A stretch of DNA of 64,000 bases, taken from the NCBI RefSeq assembly GCF_001584165.1, contig NZ_CP013233.1, forward strand, positions 1,736,001 to 1,800,000, given 5' to 3'. Below are positions 28,139 through 37,767 of this stretch, piece after piece (position 1 is the first letter of the stretch; every line of letters begins with the position of its first letter). This DNA comes from Collimonas arenae (GTDB lineage Bacteria > Pseudomonadota > Gammaproteobacteria > Burkholderiales > Burkholderiaceae_D). A program made the translations under genes and the position numbers. Below the pieces are notes generated by a model, which searched no databases, was not told where the DNA came from, and was given only the letters and a program-made list of their open reading frames with translations.

Positions 28139-28767
28139 ATGTACACACTCTACGGTTTCAAGGGTTCCGGTTCGGCAGCAGTCGAAGCGGCGCTTGAAAT
28201 GGCCGGACTGCCGTATCGCAGGGTCGAAGCGGCATCCTGGGCGCCGGCATCTGCCATTGATGAATTACAGCGGGTCAATCCGCTCATGCAAATTCCGACG
28301 CTGCAATTGCCGGATGGCGCCATATTGACTGAGAGTGCGGCGATCCTCCTGCATCTTGGCCTGCACCATCCATCTTCCCATTTGCTACCGATCGACCCCG
28401 GGCAACGTGCGCAGGCTATCCGAGGCTTGGTGTTCATCGCCGCCAACTGCTATGCGGCGATCGGTGTCATCGATTTTCCAGAGCGCTGGTGCGTGGATGC
28501 CGACACTGCCGTGCAGGAGCAGATTCGGCTTGGCGCCACCGAGCGGCTGCATCGCAACTGGGAGATTTTCGCCGACACCTTTCCGCAACATCCTTTTCTC
28601 AGCGGTTCCAGGCCGGCGCACTGGACCTACTGGCCGCAGTGGTCTCCAAATGGTCGGGCGCACGCGCCCACTTGGCGCAGGTGCGCCCGAATTTTGCCGC
28701 AGCCATCGCACTGGTGGAACGTTACCCGGGCATCGCGCCGGTGTGGGAGCGGCATTGGAAGAATTGA
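28139..28767 (+). pseudogene. Glutathione S-transferase family protein, frameshifted
   Basis: About 209-codon GST. The N-terminal thioredoxin-like domain has MYTLYGFKGSGSAAVEAALEMAGLPYRRVEA and the glutathione-binding LTESAAILLHLG; the C-terminal helical domain follows. The frame breaks at about 28605-28608 (FLSG); adding one T continues FQAGALDLLAAVVSKWSGARAHLAQVRPNF to a stop at 28767. A CAGGAGAC ribosome site precedes the ATG. Confidence 0.85.
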
Positions 28768-28823
28768 TTTTATATGGCGTGGTATTGAGGCCTTCGGCAT
28801 AGCCGGCGGATTGATTAAAAAAA

Positions 28824-30275
28824 ATGGGGAGACCAGTTGTGGCGTCACAAAGCGAGTTGTCTGAAGAACAGTTGATGAAGAAGGTAGCGTGGCGCTTGAT
28901 GCCGTTGCTGATCGTGATGTTCCTGGTGTCGTTCATCGATCGGCAGAATGTCGGGTTCGCCAAGCTGGAGATGGTGCATGCATTGCACATGAGCGAGGCC
29001 GCGTATGGATTGGGCGCTTCGCTGTTTTTCATCGGCTACCTGCTGTTTGAAATTCCCAGTACGCTGGCATTGCACAAATACGGTGCACGGGTATGGCTGG
29101 CACGCATCATGTTCACCTGGGGCGCGGTGACGATATTGCTCGGCTTCACCAGTTCGCTGCCAATGTTCTACGTGCTGCGTTTCATGCTTGGTATCGCCGA
29201 AGCGGGTTTTTATCCCGGCGTGATTTACTACCTGACATTGTGGTTTCCACAGGCATATCGCACCCGGGTGCTCGGTGTGTTCACTCTGGGTAGCGCGTTG
29301 GCGAACATGTTGGGCGCGTTGGTGGGCGGCTTGTTGCTGAATCTGAACGGTACGCTCGGGCTGGCCGGCTGGCAATGGGTCTTTATTGCGACCGGTGCGC
29401 CAGCGGTGTTGCTAACCCTGATCGTGATGTTGTACCTGCCGGGTTCGATCGATGAAGCGAAGTTCCTGTCGGCCGGCCAGAAAGCCCGACTGAACGACAT
29501 GATGCGCCGCGACGCGCCGCCCAACGCAACGCATGGCAATCCGCTGGCGGCGCTGTGGGATCTGCGGGTGTTGCTGTTTGCTGCCACCTACATGCTGATG
29601 TCAACTTCGCTGTACGGCGTTACCTATTGGCTACCGACGTTGGTCAAGGGGTTCGGCGTCAGCTCCACCATCAACGGTTTGTTGAACATGATTCCGTGGG
29701 GGCTGGCGGTGTTGTTGCTGTTGTGGTTGCCGGGCAAGTTACGCGGCGACCGCGTGGTATATAGAGCGATTGCCGTCATCGGCCTGCTGGGTTTGTTGTG
29801 CTTTACCTCCAGCGCGTTGCTGGATTCGAATATCCTGCGCTTTGGCGCGCTGGTGATCGGTGGCGCCTGCATCACCTTGCTGTATCCGTGTTTCTGGTCG
29901 CTGCCGCCGAAATTCTTCCAAGGCGCACGTGCCGCCGCCAGTATTGCTGCGATCAATTCGATCGGTAATCTGGGCGGGTTTTTCGGGCAGAATCTGATGC
30001 CTTATGTGGGCAAGGTCACGCATAGCAATGTGACGCCGATGCTGGTGCCGGCGGCTTGCCTGGCGGTGCTGGGGGTGGGTGGATTGGTGGCTGTCGGCTG
30101 GCAGCGCAAACGCGATTTGCTGGCGGTCGCCGATGCCGAGACTGCATTGCAGCGTCAAGTGGCGATTCAGGAGGACGGCAGCGAAGATCCGGGTTCCAGT
30201 ATTGATCAGTTGCTCGACTTGCATCCAGATCACCTGGAAATGCCGCACCAGCAGCCAGGGCCGACAGCACGTTAA
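28824..30275 (+). CDS. MFS transporter, anion:cation symporter (phthalate/tartrate) family
   Basis: 483-aa major facilitator with 12 spans. MPLLIVMFLVSFIDRQNVGFAKLEM, GASLFFIGYLLFEIPSTLALHKYGARVWLARIM and RFMLGIAEAGFYPGVIYYLTLWFP are hallmarks of the ACS family, which imports organic acids with protons. The C-terminal 50 residues are a hydrophilic tail. The start may be the GTG at 28839, which has GGGGAG 6 nt upstream, rather than the ATG at 28824. Its stop overlaps the convergent dnaE2 stop by 4 nt. Confidence 0.88.
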   Translation: MGRPVVASQSELSEEQLMKKVAWRLMPLLIVMFLVSFIDRQNVGFAKLEMVHALHMSEAAYGLGASLFFIGYLLFEIPSTLALHKYGARVWLARIMFTWGAVTILLGFTSSLPMFYVLRFMLGIAEAGFYPGVIYYLTLWFPQAYRTRVLGVFTLGSALANMLGALVGGLLLNLNGTLGLAGWQWVFIATGAPAVLLTLIVMLYLPGSIDEAKFLSAGQKARLNDMMRRDAPPNATHGNPLAALWDLRVLLFAATYMLMSTSLYGVTYWLPTLVKGFGVSSTINGLLNMIPWGLAVLLLLWLPGKLRGDRVVYRAIAVIGLLGLLCFTSSALLDSNILRFGALVIGGACITLLYPCFWSLPPKFFQGARAAASIAAINSIGNLGGFFGQNLMPYVGKVTHSNVTPMLVPAACLAVLGVGGLVAVGWQRKRDLLAVADAETALQRQVAIQEDGSEDPGSSIDQLLDLHPDHLEMPHQQPGPTAR

Positions 30276-33200
30276 TGAAAATCGCGGCTGCTGGTATTGA
30301 GTTTTCCCAGTAGCGGCGACAGATCCAGCAAGTGTTTGGCAACCAGGTGGCGCACGCCATCCTGGCATTGCCAGATGCCATAAACCCCCATCAATGCCGA
30401 GCCGGTCAGTTCCTTGCGCTGGCGTTCGACCAGGTCCGGCCAGACGATGACATTGACCGTGCCGGTTTCATCTTCGAGGGTGACAAACACCACACCTTTG
30501 GCCGTGCCAGGGCGCTGCCGCATCGTGACGATGCCGCAGCCGCGCGCCAGCTGGCCGTTGGCAAAGGTGTTCAGCACATCGGCCGGCAGGAAGCGTTTGG
30601 CCGCCAGTCGCGGGCGCAGCAGGGCCAGCGGATGGCGGCCCAGCGTCAGGCCTAGCGAGCGATAATCGTTGAGCAGGCTTTCTGCCTCGCCGGGTTCCGC
30701 CAGCAGCAACTCTTCCTCATTGACCTGAGCCTGCTTGAGCAAGTCTTTGTCGGGTGCACTGACCAGTGCTTGCCACAGCGCCTGGCGCCGGTTGCCGGAT
30801 AGCGGCGCCAGCGTGTTAGCCGCGGCCAACGCTTGTAGCTGATCGCGCTTGAGGCCGGTGCGCAAGGCCATGTCCTTGAGATCGCTGAAGCGGCGCACCG
30901 CGCGCGCCGCTTCAATCTGCGATGCGCCGTCGGGATTGAGGCCTTGCACCAGGTTGAAGCCGAGCCGCACTGCTGGCCGGGCCGATTGCGGTATCGCTTC
31001 GAGCGCGGCATCCCAGTTGCTCAGGTTGATGTCGACCGGCAGCACTTCGACGCCGTGCCGGCGCGCATCCTGCACCAGTTGCGAGGCGGAATAGAAACCC
31101 ATCGGTTGGCTGTTCAGCAACGCCGCCAGGAAGGCTTCCGGCTCGTGGCATTTGAGCCAGGCACTGGCATAGGCCAGCAGCGCGAAACTGGCGGCGTGGC
31201 TTTCCGGAAACCCGTATTCGCCGAAGCCCTGAATCTGGCTATAGATGGCTTCGGCAAAGCTTTTTTCGTAACCATTGTGGGTCATGCCGTCGATCAGTTG
31301 ACGCTCGTATTTGTCAAGGCCGCCTTTACGCTTCCATGCTGCCATCGAGCGCCGCAATCCATCGGCTTCGCCCTGAGTGAAACCGGCCGCGATGACGGCG
31401 ATCTGCATCACCTGTTCCTGGAAAATCGGCACACCCAGTGTGCGTTCCAGCGCTTCCCGCAATTCATCCTTGGGATAGACGATCAGTTCCGGGGCGATCT
31501 TCCTGTTTTGCAGATAAGGATGCACCATGCCACCCTGGATTGGCCCCGGCCGCACGATCGCAACCTGGATCACCAGATCGTAGAATTTATTCGGCTTCAG
31601 GCGCGGCAGCATGCTCATCTGGGCCCGGCTTTCGATCTGGAACACGCCGATGGTGTCGGCCTGGCAAATCATCTTGTATGTTGCCGGATCTTCGCGCGGG
31701 ATGTCCTGCATTTCAAACGCCTCGCCGCGCTGCTCACCGACCATCGTCAGCGCCCGCTGCAGCATCGACAGCATGCCCAGCGCCAGCACATCGACTTTGA
31801 GTAGGCCGAGCGCATCCAGATCGTCCTTGTCCCACTGCACCACACTGCGGTCCTTCATTGCGGCATTCTCGATCGGCACCAGCCGCGACAGCTTGCCGCG
31901 TGAAATCACGAAACCGCCCGGATGTTGCGACAGATGGCGCGGGAAACCCATCAGCGTATGCGACAGATCGGCCCAGAGGGTGGCAATCGGCGTTTCCGGA
32001 TCCATGCCGAATTCAACGAAGCGTTGCTGCAATTGCTGCTTGTCGTCCCACCAGCGCTGCGATTTGGCGATCTGGTCGACCACGCCGGGATCAATGCCGA
32101 GCGCCTTGCCAACATCGCGCAATACGCTACGCGGCCTGTAACTGATCACCACCGCGGTCAGGGCGGCGCGCAGCCGGCCGTATTTGTTGTAGATGTACTG
32201 GATGACGTCTTCGCGGCGCTGGTGTTCGAAATCGACATCGATATCGGGCGGTTCGTTGCGTTCACGGCTGATGAAGCGGCCGAACAACAGGGTACCGCGG
32301 CTCGGGTCGACTTCAGTAATGCCGAGGCAATAACAGACCGCCGAATTGGCCGCCGAGCCACGCCCCTGGCATAGTATTTTCTGGCTGCGGGCGAACTGGA
32401 CGATGTCGTACACCGTCAGGAAATACGATTCGTAGGACAGCTCCTGGATGATGCCGAGTTCTTCCTCCAGTTGCTTTTGCACTGCCGCTGGAATGTGGTC
32501 ATGGAAACGTTCGCGTGCGCCGATATAGGTTTGCTGGCGTAGATAACTGGTGGCGGTATGGCCGTCTGGGACTACTTCATCGGGATATTCGTAGTGCAGC
32601 TGATCCAGCGAAAAATCGCAGGATTCCGCAATCCTGATGGTTTCAGCCAGCGCTGCCGGCGGGTACAAATTGCCCAGCCGCAGTCTGGCGCGCAAATGCT
32701 GCTCGGCATTCGGCGCCAGCGCGTAGCCGCAGGCAGAGACCGGTGTGCCCAGGCGGATTGCGGTCAGCGTATCCTGCAATGGCTTGCGCGAGCGCCGATG
32801 CATGCAGACGGCGCCGGTGGCCACTACTGGCATCGCCATCTCCTGCGCCACTTGGGCAGTGATTGCGCGCTGCCGTTCATCGCCGGCCTGTTGCAGCATG
32901 GTTAGGCCGATCCAGCCGCGTTCGGCAAAGGTGTCGCGTAGCCACTCAGCCTGATGTGCCAGTGTGTCGGCATCGATGCCATGCTCCGGCAACAGGATCG
33001 CCAGGCAACCGGGCAGTTGACGCAGATGCGCGTGCTCGGCGTCGGGCGCTGCCAGGTCTTGTGGCCGCAGCAGATAGCTACCCTTGTCGGCACGGCTGCG
33101 CGCCAGCGTGATCAGTTCCGACAGGTTGCCGTAGCCTTCCAGGTTCCGTGCCAGCACGACGATGGAAAATGCCGGGCTGCCATCGCTTTCATGCAACTGG

Positions 33201-33445
33201 AACTGGCTGCCGATCAGCAGCGGAAAATTTTGTTTCTTGGCTTCGACATGGGCGCGCACCACGCCGGCCAGTGAACATTCGTCAGTAATCGCCAGGGCGC
33301 TATAGCCCAACTGGGCCGCGCGTTCCACCAACTCTTCCGGGTGGGAGGCGCCGTGCAGGAAAGTGAAGTTGGATATGCATTGCAGCTCGGCATAGGCCGG
33401 CAGCGCGGCAGGTGCAACCGATGATTGCGGAGAGGAGACGTCCAT
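30272..33445 (-). CDS. dnaE2: Error-prone DNA polymerase III alpha subunit DnaE2 (ImuC)
   Basis: 1057-aa C-family polymerase of the SOS mutasome, which extends past DNA lesions with ImuA and ImuB. An N-terminal PHP domain (YAELQCISNFTFLHGASHPEELVERA, ITDECSLAGVVRAHVEAKK) precedes the palm with CQGRGSAANSAVCYCLGIT and the acidic PPDIDVDFEHQRREDVIQYI (around residue 400), then HLSQHPGGFVIS, VRPGPIQGGMVHPYLQ and a C-terminal OB-fold (GIVTMRQRPGTAKGVVFVTLEDETGTVNVIVWP). The start at 33445 gives MDVSSPQSSVAP; upstream in-frame starts lie inside imuB. It is last in imuA-imuB-dnaE2. Confidence 0.96.
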   Translation of the reverse strand: MDVSSPQSSVAPAALPAYAELQCISNFTFLHGASHPEELVERAAQLGYSALAITDECSLAGVVRAHVEAKKQNFPLLIGSQFQLHESDGSPAFSIVVLARNLEGYGNLSELITLARSRADKGSYLLRPQDLAAPDAEHAHLRQLPGCLAILLPEHGIDADTLAHQAEWLRDTFAERGWIGLTMLQQAGDERQRAITAQVAQEMAMPVVATGAVCMHRRSRKPLQDTLTAIRLGTPVSACGYALAPNAEQHLRARLRLGNLYPPAALAETIRIAESCDFSLDQLHYEYPDEVVPDGHTATSYLRQQTYIGARERFHDHIPAAVQKQLEEELGIIQELSYESYFLTVYDIVQFARSQKILCQGRGSAANSAVCYCLGITEVDPSRGTLLFGRFISRERNEPPDIDVDFEHQRREDVIQYIYNKYGRLRAALTAVVISYRPRSVLRDVGKALGIDPGVVDQIAKSQRWWDDKQQLQQRFVEFGMDPETPIATLWADLSHTLMGFPRHLSQHPGGFVISRGKLSRLVPIENAAMKDRSVVQWDKDDLDALGLLKVDVLALGMLSMLQRALTMVGEQRGEAFEMQDIPREDPATYKMICQADTIGVFQIESRAQMSMLPRLKPNKFYDLVIQVAIVRPGPIQGGMVHPYLQNRKIAPELIVYPKDELREALERTLGVPIFQEQVMQIAVIAAGFTQGEADGLRRSMAAWKRKGGLDKYERQLIDGMTHNGYEKSFAEAIYSQIQGFGEYGFPESHAASFALLAYASAWLKCHEPEAFLAALLNSQPMGFYSASQLVQDARRHGVEVLPVDINLSNWDAALEAIPQSARPAVRLGFNLVQGLNPDGASQIEAARAVRRFSDLKDMALRTGLKRDQLQALAAANTLAPLSGNRRQALWQALVSAPDKDLLKQAQVNEEELLLAEPGEAESLLNDYRSLGLTLGRHPLALLRPRLAAKRFLPADVLNTFANGQLARGCGIVTMRQRPGTAKGVVFVTLEDETGTVNVIVWPDLVERQRKELTGSALMGVYGIWQCQDGVRHLVAKHLLDLSPLLGKLNTSSRDFH

Positions 33446-33462
33446 CTTGTGTGATCCTCGAA

Positions 33463-34938
33463 TCAGGCAAACAAACCATGCAGGAACCATTGGACGTCAT
33501 CGCCGCTGCGTTCCCGATAGATCCAGTAGCAGGCGGCTTCCGCACCTTCGGCGACGAAATAGTCGCGCACCGCGGCGGCGCCGTCCCACCAACCGCACTC
33601 GATCCGTTCCGGCCCCGACAACAGGCGCAGCGGCGAACTATAGAATGGCCGGTTTTCGCGCAGTATCAGGGGCAGCGGCGTTTGCAGCAGCCAGAACGGC
33701 CGTTGCAGTGGGCTGTTCTCTGTCGGCGGCTGGCGTCGCTTGTTGTCGGCGGCGGGGCGCCATGCATTAGCCAGTTCCGGCCGATGATCGGCCACTGCCG
33801 CCGGGCTCAGCACGTTCTCGCTGCCGAGCCGGGCGCTGAGCAGTTCCAGTAGGCGCGGGTAGGCGCCGGGCGTACCACCTGGTTCGGGAAACAAGGCGGC
33901 GCTGGGCGGTAGCATCGGCGTCACCTCGCTGGCTTGCAGGCGTAAAGCGATCACCGCAGCGTCGAGCTGCAGCCGGCCTAGTCGTTCCTTCAGCAGGCGT
34001 AGCAAATGTTCTTCGTGCCAGGCCGGTTCTGCCAGCGCGATCACCAATGGTGTGGGAGCAATTGCCTGGCGGCCGCGCTCGTGCTCCAGCGACAGTTCGA
34101 AGCGCGTCACCGCCAGTTGTTGCGCTACCAGCCAGCCGATCATCTGCAGGATCAGGCGGCGCGCCGCAAACAGCACAGCTTGTGCATGTTCGATCCGGTC
34201 CGGCAATTCTAGCCAGACGGAAAAGGCGGGCGGCGCCTGCACCCATTCGAATACTTCCGAGACGTCGCCGTAGGCGCGATCCAGGGTTTCCAGCACTTGC
34301 TTGTCGCTGCGTCGCTGCAGGCCGGCGCGCGGTAGTTTGCGCAAATCGGCCAGGGTTTGGCAGCCGATGCCGGCCAGCCATTCCTGGTAAGGGCGGGCCG
34401 CCGGCAGGGTCATGAAAGGCAATGCGTCCAGCCGCCGTTGCAGGCTTGCCAGGCGCAGGCTGCGGCGTTGCCTGGCGAGTTGCCGCTGAGGCTGGTTGTA
34501 CGCCAGCAGCCAGGCGCCCTGTGCGGTGGGCGCCATGCTCAGTTGCGGAGTGAAACCAAGCGCCTGGATGCTATCGCGGATGCGCCGGCACAGCGCCAGA
34601 CGCCCGCCGAACGCGCTCAGGCTGGCGCTGATGTCGAGCAGCAGTGTGTTTTCTTCGGCATGCGCGACTTCCGGCGTGTACTGCAACAGGGTCAGCGCGA
34701 TCTCGTCGCGCGCGCTTTGTTCGCGCGGCAGATCGCGTTCGCACAACTGTGCCTGCGGCGCCAACGCAACAACGCCGCCGCGGCGCATGCCTGGGCGAAT
34801 GCCGCTGGCCGCTGCACTGGGCGTCATCAGCAGCACCTGGTCGTGCTGCAGTACCACCAGCATGCAGGACTCAGACCAGCGTGGGCGCAATGTTTCCAAC
34901 GCCAGCAACGGCAGGTGTATGCCGATCCACAGTGGCAT
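33463..34938 (-). CDS. imuB: Y-family polymerase-like protein ImuB
   Basis: 491-aa Y-family polymerase relative that, in characterised systems, is catalytically inactive and ties ImuA and DnaE2 to the beta clamp. WIGIHLPLLALETLRP at the N-terminus, LLLDISASLSAFGG (degenerate palm), WLAGIGCQTLADLRKLPRAGLQRR (HhH) and a long C-terminal region support the call. Its start overlaps the end of imuA by 68 nt and its stop is 17 nt before dnaE2, so the three genes are translationally close. Confidence 0.93.
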   Translation of the reverse strand: MPLWIGIHLPLLALETLRPRWSESCMLVVLQHDQVLLMTPSAAASGIRPGMRRGGVVALAPQAQLCERDLPREQSARDEIALTLLQYTPEVAHAEENTLLLDISASLSAFGGRLALCRRIRDSIQALGFTPQLSMAPTAQGAWLLAYNQPQRQLARQRRSLRLASLQRRLDALPFMTLPAARPYQEWLAGIGCQTLADLRKLPRAGLQRRSDKQVLETLDRAYGDVSEVFEWVQAPPAFSVWLELPDRIEHAQAVLFAARRLILQMIGWLVAQQLAVTRFELSLEHERGRQAIAPTPLVIALAEPAWHEEHLLRLLKERLGRLQLDAAVIALRLQASEVTPMLPPSAALFPEPGGTPGAYPRLLELLSARLGSENVLSPAAVADHRPELANAWRPAADNKRRQPPTENSPLQRPFWLLQTPLPLILRENRPFYSSPLRLLSGPERIECGWWDGAAAVRDYFVAEGAEAACYWIYRERSGDDVQWFLHGLFA

Positions 34939-35662
34939 GATCGAGTAATGAAAAAAGGGTTGAGGAGGAGGGGGTGGGCACTGCGTTGGGCATTTCAGCC
35001 GCCGCCATGGGGGCGGTCAGTTGCAGGTACAACGGCTGCTCGTGCTGCGGTCCCTTGCGTTTGATCAGTTGGATGTCGATGCCGTTGGGCGCCGGCCGCA
35101 AACTCAGGCGCAATGGCGCCGGCGAGGATTCATGCGCAGCGGCCAGCGGCCGAATCATCCACAGTACGGTATCGCTGGCCTGCGCTGCCAGGTGCAGCCG
35201 TCGCAACGCATCGCCGCGAATATGCGATTGCCACAGCAGCAGCGCGCCGCAACTGCCGTTACGTAGCACCTGTTCCGCCGACCACAGCGCATCGACGCTA
35301 CGTCCGGCCTTGATCCAAAGCAGCTGTTCGGTGTCTAACCCGGCCGCGCTCCAAGCGGCAATCTGCGGCAGGTGTGGCGGTTGCAGCAGCACAATGCGGC
35401 GCTGTCGCGCGATCTGCACCAGCGCCGGCTGCAACAGGCGTATCTCGCCGTAGCCGGGATGTTGCAACAACAGTTCGATCAGAGCCGAGTGCGGCCAGCC
35501 GCCATTGGGTAGCTCGCGATCCAGCGCCGCATGGCCGGAAGCGCAGACGGCGCCCTGGTAAGAGCCCATCTGGTCGGCGCGCCACAACGCATGCGGCAAG
35601 GCCGAGACGACTGACTGGACGGCAGCGGAGTGGCTGAGTGACGCGCTGGCAAGCATGGACAT
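34871..35662 (-). CDS. imuA: SOS translesion-synthesis protein ImuA
   Basis: 263-aa RecA/SulA-like protein of the ImuABC mutasome. ALWRADQMGSYQGAVCASGHAALDRELPNGGWPHSALIELLLQHPGYGEIRLLQPAL and RRIVLLQPPHLPQIAAW match the family. It is the first gene behind a LexA-box promoter. Two in-frame ATGs (35662 and 35656) are possible starts. Confidence 0.93.
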   Translation of the reverse strand: MSMLASASLSHSAAVQSVVSALPHALWRADQMGSYQGAVCASGHAALDRELPNGGWPHSALIELLLQHPGYGEIRLLQPALVQIARQRRIVLLQPPHLPQIAAWSAAGLDTEQLLWIKAGRSVDALWSAEQVLRNGSCGALLLWQSHIRGDALRRLHLAAQASDTVLWMIRPLAAAHESSPAPLRLSLRPAPNGIDIQLIKRKGPQHEQPLYLQLTAPMAAAEMPNAVPTPSSSTLFSLLDHATVDRHTPAVAGVGNIAPTLV

Positions 35663-35691
35663 GGGGTATCGAAAGAGTCCTTGGGGAGGAT

Positions 35692-35720
35692 ATTATACTG
35701 TATGTATGTACAGTACAAAT
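35692..35720 (-). promoter_or_regulatory. LexA box and promoter of imuA-imuB-dnaE2
   Basis: CTGTATGTATGTACAG (35698-35713) fits the CTGT-N8-ACAG SOS box exactly, extended to a TACTGTA...TACAGTA symmetry. On the minus strand a perfect TATAAT (35697-35692) abuts the box and a TTGTAC-like -35 overlaps its far side, so LexA would occlude the promoter. Confidence 0.85.
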
Positions 35721-35857
35721 TCAATCCACATTTAATCAATCTCACCCATTTCGATTTGTTTCCTTTTTGTTTCTCTATGTAAATATCTGTTGACGGCCCA
35801 CCATGTTGCGCGGTGATAATGATGTCGTCTTACTTTTTAAATCAATGAAGGATCACG

Positions 35858-36199
35858 ATGAAGAAAATAGTCCGTTCGCTTGTTGCAATCTGCTTGTTAG
35901 GTTTTGCATCTTTCACGCAGGCGCAGGCGCCGTCAATGGCCGACATTCGCGCAAGCATGGTCCAGAGTAATGTGCAAAGCTGCATGCAGGTGACACCGGC
36001 GACCGAGCCGAGCGTGCCGAAAGACCAACAGCATTTGCAGGCTTTTTGCAAATGCACTTCGGAGGGTTACGTCAACGGAATTTCCGACGCTGAACTGGGC
36101 GCCATGATCGCCGGCGCCGGCAGCGCCAAGGGGGCAAAAACGCCGACACAGCGCCTGCATGAGTCGATCGCTCAGTGCAAGAAAAAATTCGGCTACTGA
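35858..36199 (+). CDS. Small secreted cysteine-containing protein
   Basis: 113-aa protein with a signal peptide (MKKIVRSLVAICLLGFASFTQAQA) and four Cys in the mature part (SCMQ, FCKCTSEGY, QCKKKFGY) that may form disulfides in the periplasm. AAGGATCACG before the ATG is a fair ribosome site. I do not recognise the family. Confidence 0.75.
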   Translation: MKKIVRSLVAICLLGFASFTQAQAPSMADIRASMVQSNVQSCMQVTPATEPSVPKDQQHLQAFCKCTSEGYVNGISDAELGAMIAGAGSAKGAKTPTQRLHESIAQCKKKFGY

Positions 36200-36210
36200 G
36201 CATGACGGTC

Positions 36211-36924
36211 CTAGTGCGCTTGGCGCAACTGCCCATCGTACCTGGTGTTGAAGCAGGCGCCAATACGATCCGCGCACCAGGCCAGTCCTGTGCATAGCGC
36301 AAAGTAAATCAAGCCGATGAACATGAATATCTCGGCCGGATAAATCATGACCCGGCTGTTGACCTGCGCTGCCACAAAGGACAATTCGCCGACCCCGACA
36401 ATGTAGGCCAGTGAACTGTCCTTGATCAACGTGACCCATTGATTGACGAATGACGGCAGCATCATCTGCAACGCTTGCGGCAGCACAATGTGGCGCAGCA
36501 CGGCGAAGTGCGTCATGCCAAGCGACATGCCGGCAGCCCATTGGCCGGCGGGAATGCCGCTGATTCCGGCATGCACCGAATGCGCCAGGTAGGCGCCGCC
36601 GATCAGGGAGAGCGCGCACATCACTGAAAATACGCCAGGTACGTTGATGTGAAAAACGATCGGTAGCAGGAAGTAGGTCCAGAAAATCAACATCAGCACC
36701 GGGATCGCCCGGAAAAATCCAATGCCGGCAGTCAGCAACAGATTCGGCAGTCCGCGCGTGAGCGATAAACCGATGCCAAGCGCCAGCCCCAACACGGCCG
36801 AGGCCAGCGCCGATCCCAGACTCAGCAATACGGTCAAGGCTGCGCCGCCCAACTCACCCTCAGGGTAGGCTCCCCACAGCAGATATGGCAGATTGTCGGT
36901 CAATACGCTCAGTTGCATGCTCAT
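36211..36924 (-). CDS. Polar amino-acid ABC transporter permease (GltK-like)
   Basis: 237-aa HisM/GltK-type permease. LTVLLSLGSALASAVLGLALGIGLSLTRG, then FFRAIPVLMLIFWTYFLLP, and the EAA-loop region AAGMSLGMTHFAVLRHIVLPQALQMMLPSFVNQWVTLIKDSSLAYIVGVGELS. Its start overlaps the stop of the partner permease by 4 nt (ATGA), showing coupled translation. No ATPase gene accompanies it. Confidence 0.92.
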   Translation of the reverse strand: MSMQLSVLTDNLPYLLWGAYPEGELGGAALTVLLSLGSALASAVLGLALGIGLSLTRGLPNLLLTAGIGFFRAIPVLMLIFWTYFLLPIVFHINVPGVFSVMCALSLIGGAYLAHSVHAGISGIPAGQWAAGMSLGMTHFAVLRHIVLPQALQMMLPSFVNQWVTLIKDSSLAYIVGVGELSFVAAQVNSRVMIYPAEIFMFIGLIYFALCTGLAWCADRIGACFNTRYDGQLRQAH

Positions 36925-37673
36925 CGATGTGCTCCATCGGTGAGACGTTGCCGGCGCCGCAGCAATTGGCCGCCGCTCTCAATCAGCGCGATGCTGCCGA
37001 TATAGAACAATGTCGCTATTCCGAATGCCTGGAAAGTTTTGAAGGTTTGCGCCTCTACCTGGCGCGAGGTGTAGGACAGCTCAGCCAGGCCGATGGCCAT
37101 CGTCAACGAGGTGTTCTTGATGATGTTCATGTACTGGCCGAGCAGCGGCGGCAGTGCGATTCGTGCTGCTTGCGGCAGGATCACGTAGCGCAGCACCTGC
37201 CAGCGCGTCAGGCCCAGTGCGGCGCCAGCCAGTCGTTGGGCTTCCGCCACGCCGCGCATGCCGGAGCGGATTTCCTCGCTGACGTAGGTGGCGGAATAAA
37301 GGCTCAGGCCGACGATGGCGCACAGCAGTTCGAACGATGGCCATGTCAGCGCCAGGTAGCTGCCAAACGTCACGCTGTGAACGCTGTTGAGCCATACCAC
37401 AGTATTCTCGGGCAGCAGGCTGGAGATGCCGAAATACCAGAAGAACAGTTGCACCAGCAACGGCGTATTGCGGAATACCGCGATGAATATCGCTGCCGGG
37501 CGCGATAGCCAGCGTTGATGACTGGAATGGGCGGCAGCGATCACGATACCCAACAATGTCGATAGCACGGCGACCACTGCCGACAGTAACAATGTCATGT
37601 ACAGGCCATCGAGCAGCCAGCCGATGTATTTAGGCGCCAGCATCTGGCCCAGTATTGCGTGAAACTCAATCAT
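36921..37673 (-). CDS. Polar amino-acid ABC transporter permease (GltJ-like)
   Basis: 250-aa permease forming a heterodimer with the next gene product. LDGLYMTLLLSAVVAVLSTLLGIVIAAA, FIAVFRNTPLLVQLFFWYFGI and GAALGLTRWQVLRYVILPQAARIALPPLLGQYMNIIKNTSLTMAIG (EAA loop) define the family. The start MIEFHAILGQ (37673) fits the family; the longer frame would extend into the terminator region. Confidence 0.92.
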   Translation of the reverse strand: MIEFHAILGQMLAPKYIGWLLDGLYMTLLLSAVVAVLSTLLGIVIAAAHSSHQRWLSRPAAIFIAVFRNTPLLVQLFFWYFGISSLLPENTVVWLNSVHSVTFGSYLALTWPSFELLCAIVGLSLYSATYVSEEIRSGMRGVAEAQRLAGAALGLTRWQVLRYVILPQAARIALPPLLGQYMNIIKNTSLTMAIGLAELSYTSRQVEAQTFKTFQAFGIATLFYIGSIALIESGGQLLRRRQRLTDGAHR

Positions 37674-37708
37674 CAAGCGCGTCACCAGCGAATTTACTAA
37701 CGTTAAAT

Positions 37709-37744
37709 AAAAAAGCACCGGCAAACCGCAAGGCTTGCCAGTGC
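37709..37744 (-). terminator. Terminator/attenuator between binding protein and permease genes
   Basis: On the minus strand GCACTGGCAA pairs with TTGCCGGTGC (one G-T-type mismatch) and is followed by six T. It lies 24 nt after the binding-protein stop and before the permeases, so it should lower permease expression relative to the binding protein. Confidence 0.75.
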
Positions 37745-37767
37745 AAGACAGAGTCGATGCAATCGGT

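Noticed and set aside
5009..28608. Programmed ribosomal frameshifting or stop-codon recoding
   Set aside because: The lesions lack slippery heptamers with downstream structures, occur in unrelated housekeeping-type genes, and all need one extra base.
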